NCBI GenBank assembly: GCA_022822245.1
Contig: JAJECB010000512.1
Span: forward strand, 1 to 6,318
DNA from: Gammaproteobacteria bacterium
GTDB taxonomy: Bacteria; Pseudomonadota; Gammaproteobacteria; HK1
DNA length: 6,318 nucleotides
Direction: 5' to 3'
In this document: piece after piece, positions 5,927 to 6,318 of the stretch
How the letters are laid out: the number at the start of each line of letters is the position of its first letter
How positions within the stretch are numbered: the stretch's first letter is position 1
Notes under the pieces: generated by a model
What the model saw: the letters and a program-made list of their open reading frames with translations, nothing else
Databases searched by the model: none
What the model was told of the DNA's origin: nothing
Position numbers and translations under genes: made by a program

Positions 5927-6318
5927 TCACGGCTCGACGACCCGGACCGCCTCACCGTCGAGCAGGCTGCGGTGGCCGGCCACCAGCAGCCGCTCCCCCA
6001 GTTCGAGCCCGGTGGTCACGACGACCCGGTCCCCTTCGTCCGGACCGAGCGCGACATCCCGCATGACGGCGCTTCCGCTCTCGAGCACGAAGGCATAGAG
6101 GACGCCATCCCGCTCCACGAGGGCGTCACGCGGGACGACCACGGCGTCCTCGTAGCGGCCCCGCTCCAGCCGGGCGCGCACGATGAGCCCCGACCGGAGC
6201 GAATCGTCGCGGTTCGGCACCTCGATCTCGGTCAGGAAGTTGCGCCCGGGCTGCGAGGCGTTCGGCGCGATCCACGTGATCCGCCCGTCCACGACCCGGT
6301 CCGGGTAGGCGTCGAGCG
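5927..6318 (-). CDS. RND efflux periplasmic adaptor (membrane-fusion) protein, C-terminal part only
   Basis: Adaptor that links an RND pump in the inner membrane to an outer-membrane channel. Only the last 129 residues are in the window; the gene continues past the right edge with no stop before it. The fragment opens with the beta-barrel domain (DGRITWIAPNASQPGRNF, then EIEVPN and LRSGLIVRARL, about fragment residues 10-50). It continues with the membrane-proximal domain: VVPRDALVERDG, then DEGDRVVVTTGLELGERLLVA, ending in a DGEAVRVVEP segment. These are the usual C-terminal blocks of AcrA/MexA/HlyD-type adaptors, with VPRDAL matching the common vP-sAl block. The GTG at 6292 is an internal codon, not the start, because family sequence continues upstream of it (YPDRVVDG). 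The N-terminal signal or lipid anchor, lipoyl and coiled-coil regions are not visible. It is the first visible gene of the adaptor-transporter operon. Confidence 0.93.
   Translation of the reverse strand, partial: LDAYPDRVVDGRITWIAPNASQPGRNFLTEIEVPNRDDSLRSGLIVRARLERGRYEDAVVVPRDALVERDGVLYAFVLESGSAVMRDVALGPDEGDRVVVTTGLELGERLLVAGHRSLLDGEAVRVVEP

Noticed and set aside
6290..6292. GTG as the start of a short 121-residue adaptor protein
   Set aside because: In-frame family-like sequence (LDAYPDRV) continues upstream to the window edge, and a 121-residue adaptor would lack the lipoyl and coiled-coil domains.

Overview
The window is a GC-rich stretch of bacterial chromosome in which every supported gene lies on the minus strand. 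It therefore reads from the right edge (6318) to the left edge (1). An RND efflux pump with its periplasmic adaptor points to an envelope with an outer membrane. I could not place the organism to a phylum from sequence alone.

Right part (6318 to 2360): the C-terminal end of a membrane-fusion (adaptor) protein is followed, after an 87-nt spacer, by a large RND-family inner-membrane transporter of 1159 residues. The two form the usual adaptor-transporter operon of a tripartite efflux system. No outer-membrane channel gene is in view. The transporter has about 90 extra residues with two added hydrophobic helices between TM6 and TM7. It also has Asn at two of the classical proton-relay positions. 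The spacer holds an imperfect copy of the transporter's ribosome-binding site and start codon.

Middle (2359 to 2211): a 59-nt spacer carries GC-rich inverted repeats and a plausible promoter. It is followed by a complete tRNA-Ser(GGA) gene with encoded CCA. All stems and the long variable arm are intact, but position 33 reads C instead of the nearly invariant U.

Left part (2198 to 1): dnaX (clamp loader tau/gamma subunit) starts only 12 nt after the tRNA and has no visible Shine-Dalgarno sequence. It is followed after 37 nt by a YbaB/EbfC-family nucleoid-associated protein that runs off the left edge. The order tRNA-Ser, dnaX, ybaB resembles the region upstream of recR in Bacillus and other bacteria, so recR may follow outside the window. 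The most unusual protein feature is a 157-residue, roughly one-third proline N-terminal extension on DnaX. It contains an 11-residue tandem repeat and no alternative start codon before the conserved core.

I see no new multi-gene system. This is a housekeeping replication locus beside an efflux operon, with several odd details: the DnaX extension, tRNA-dnaX fusion-like spacing, C33 in the tRNA, the RND insertion and the duplicated start region.
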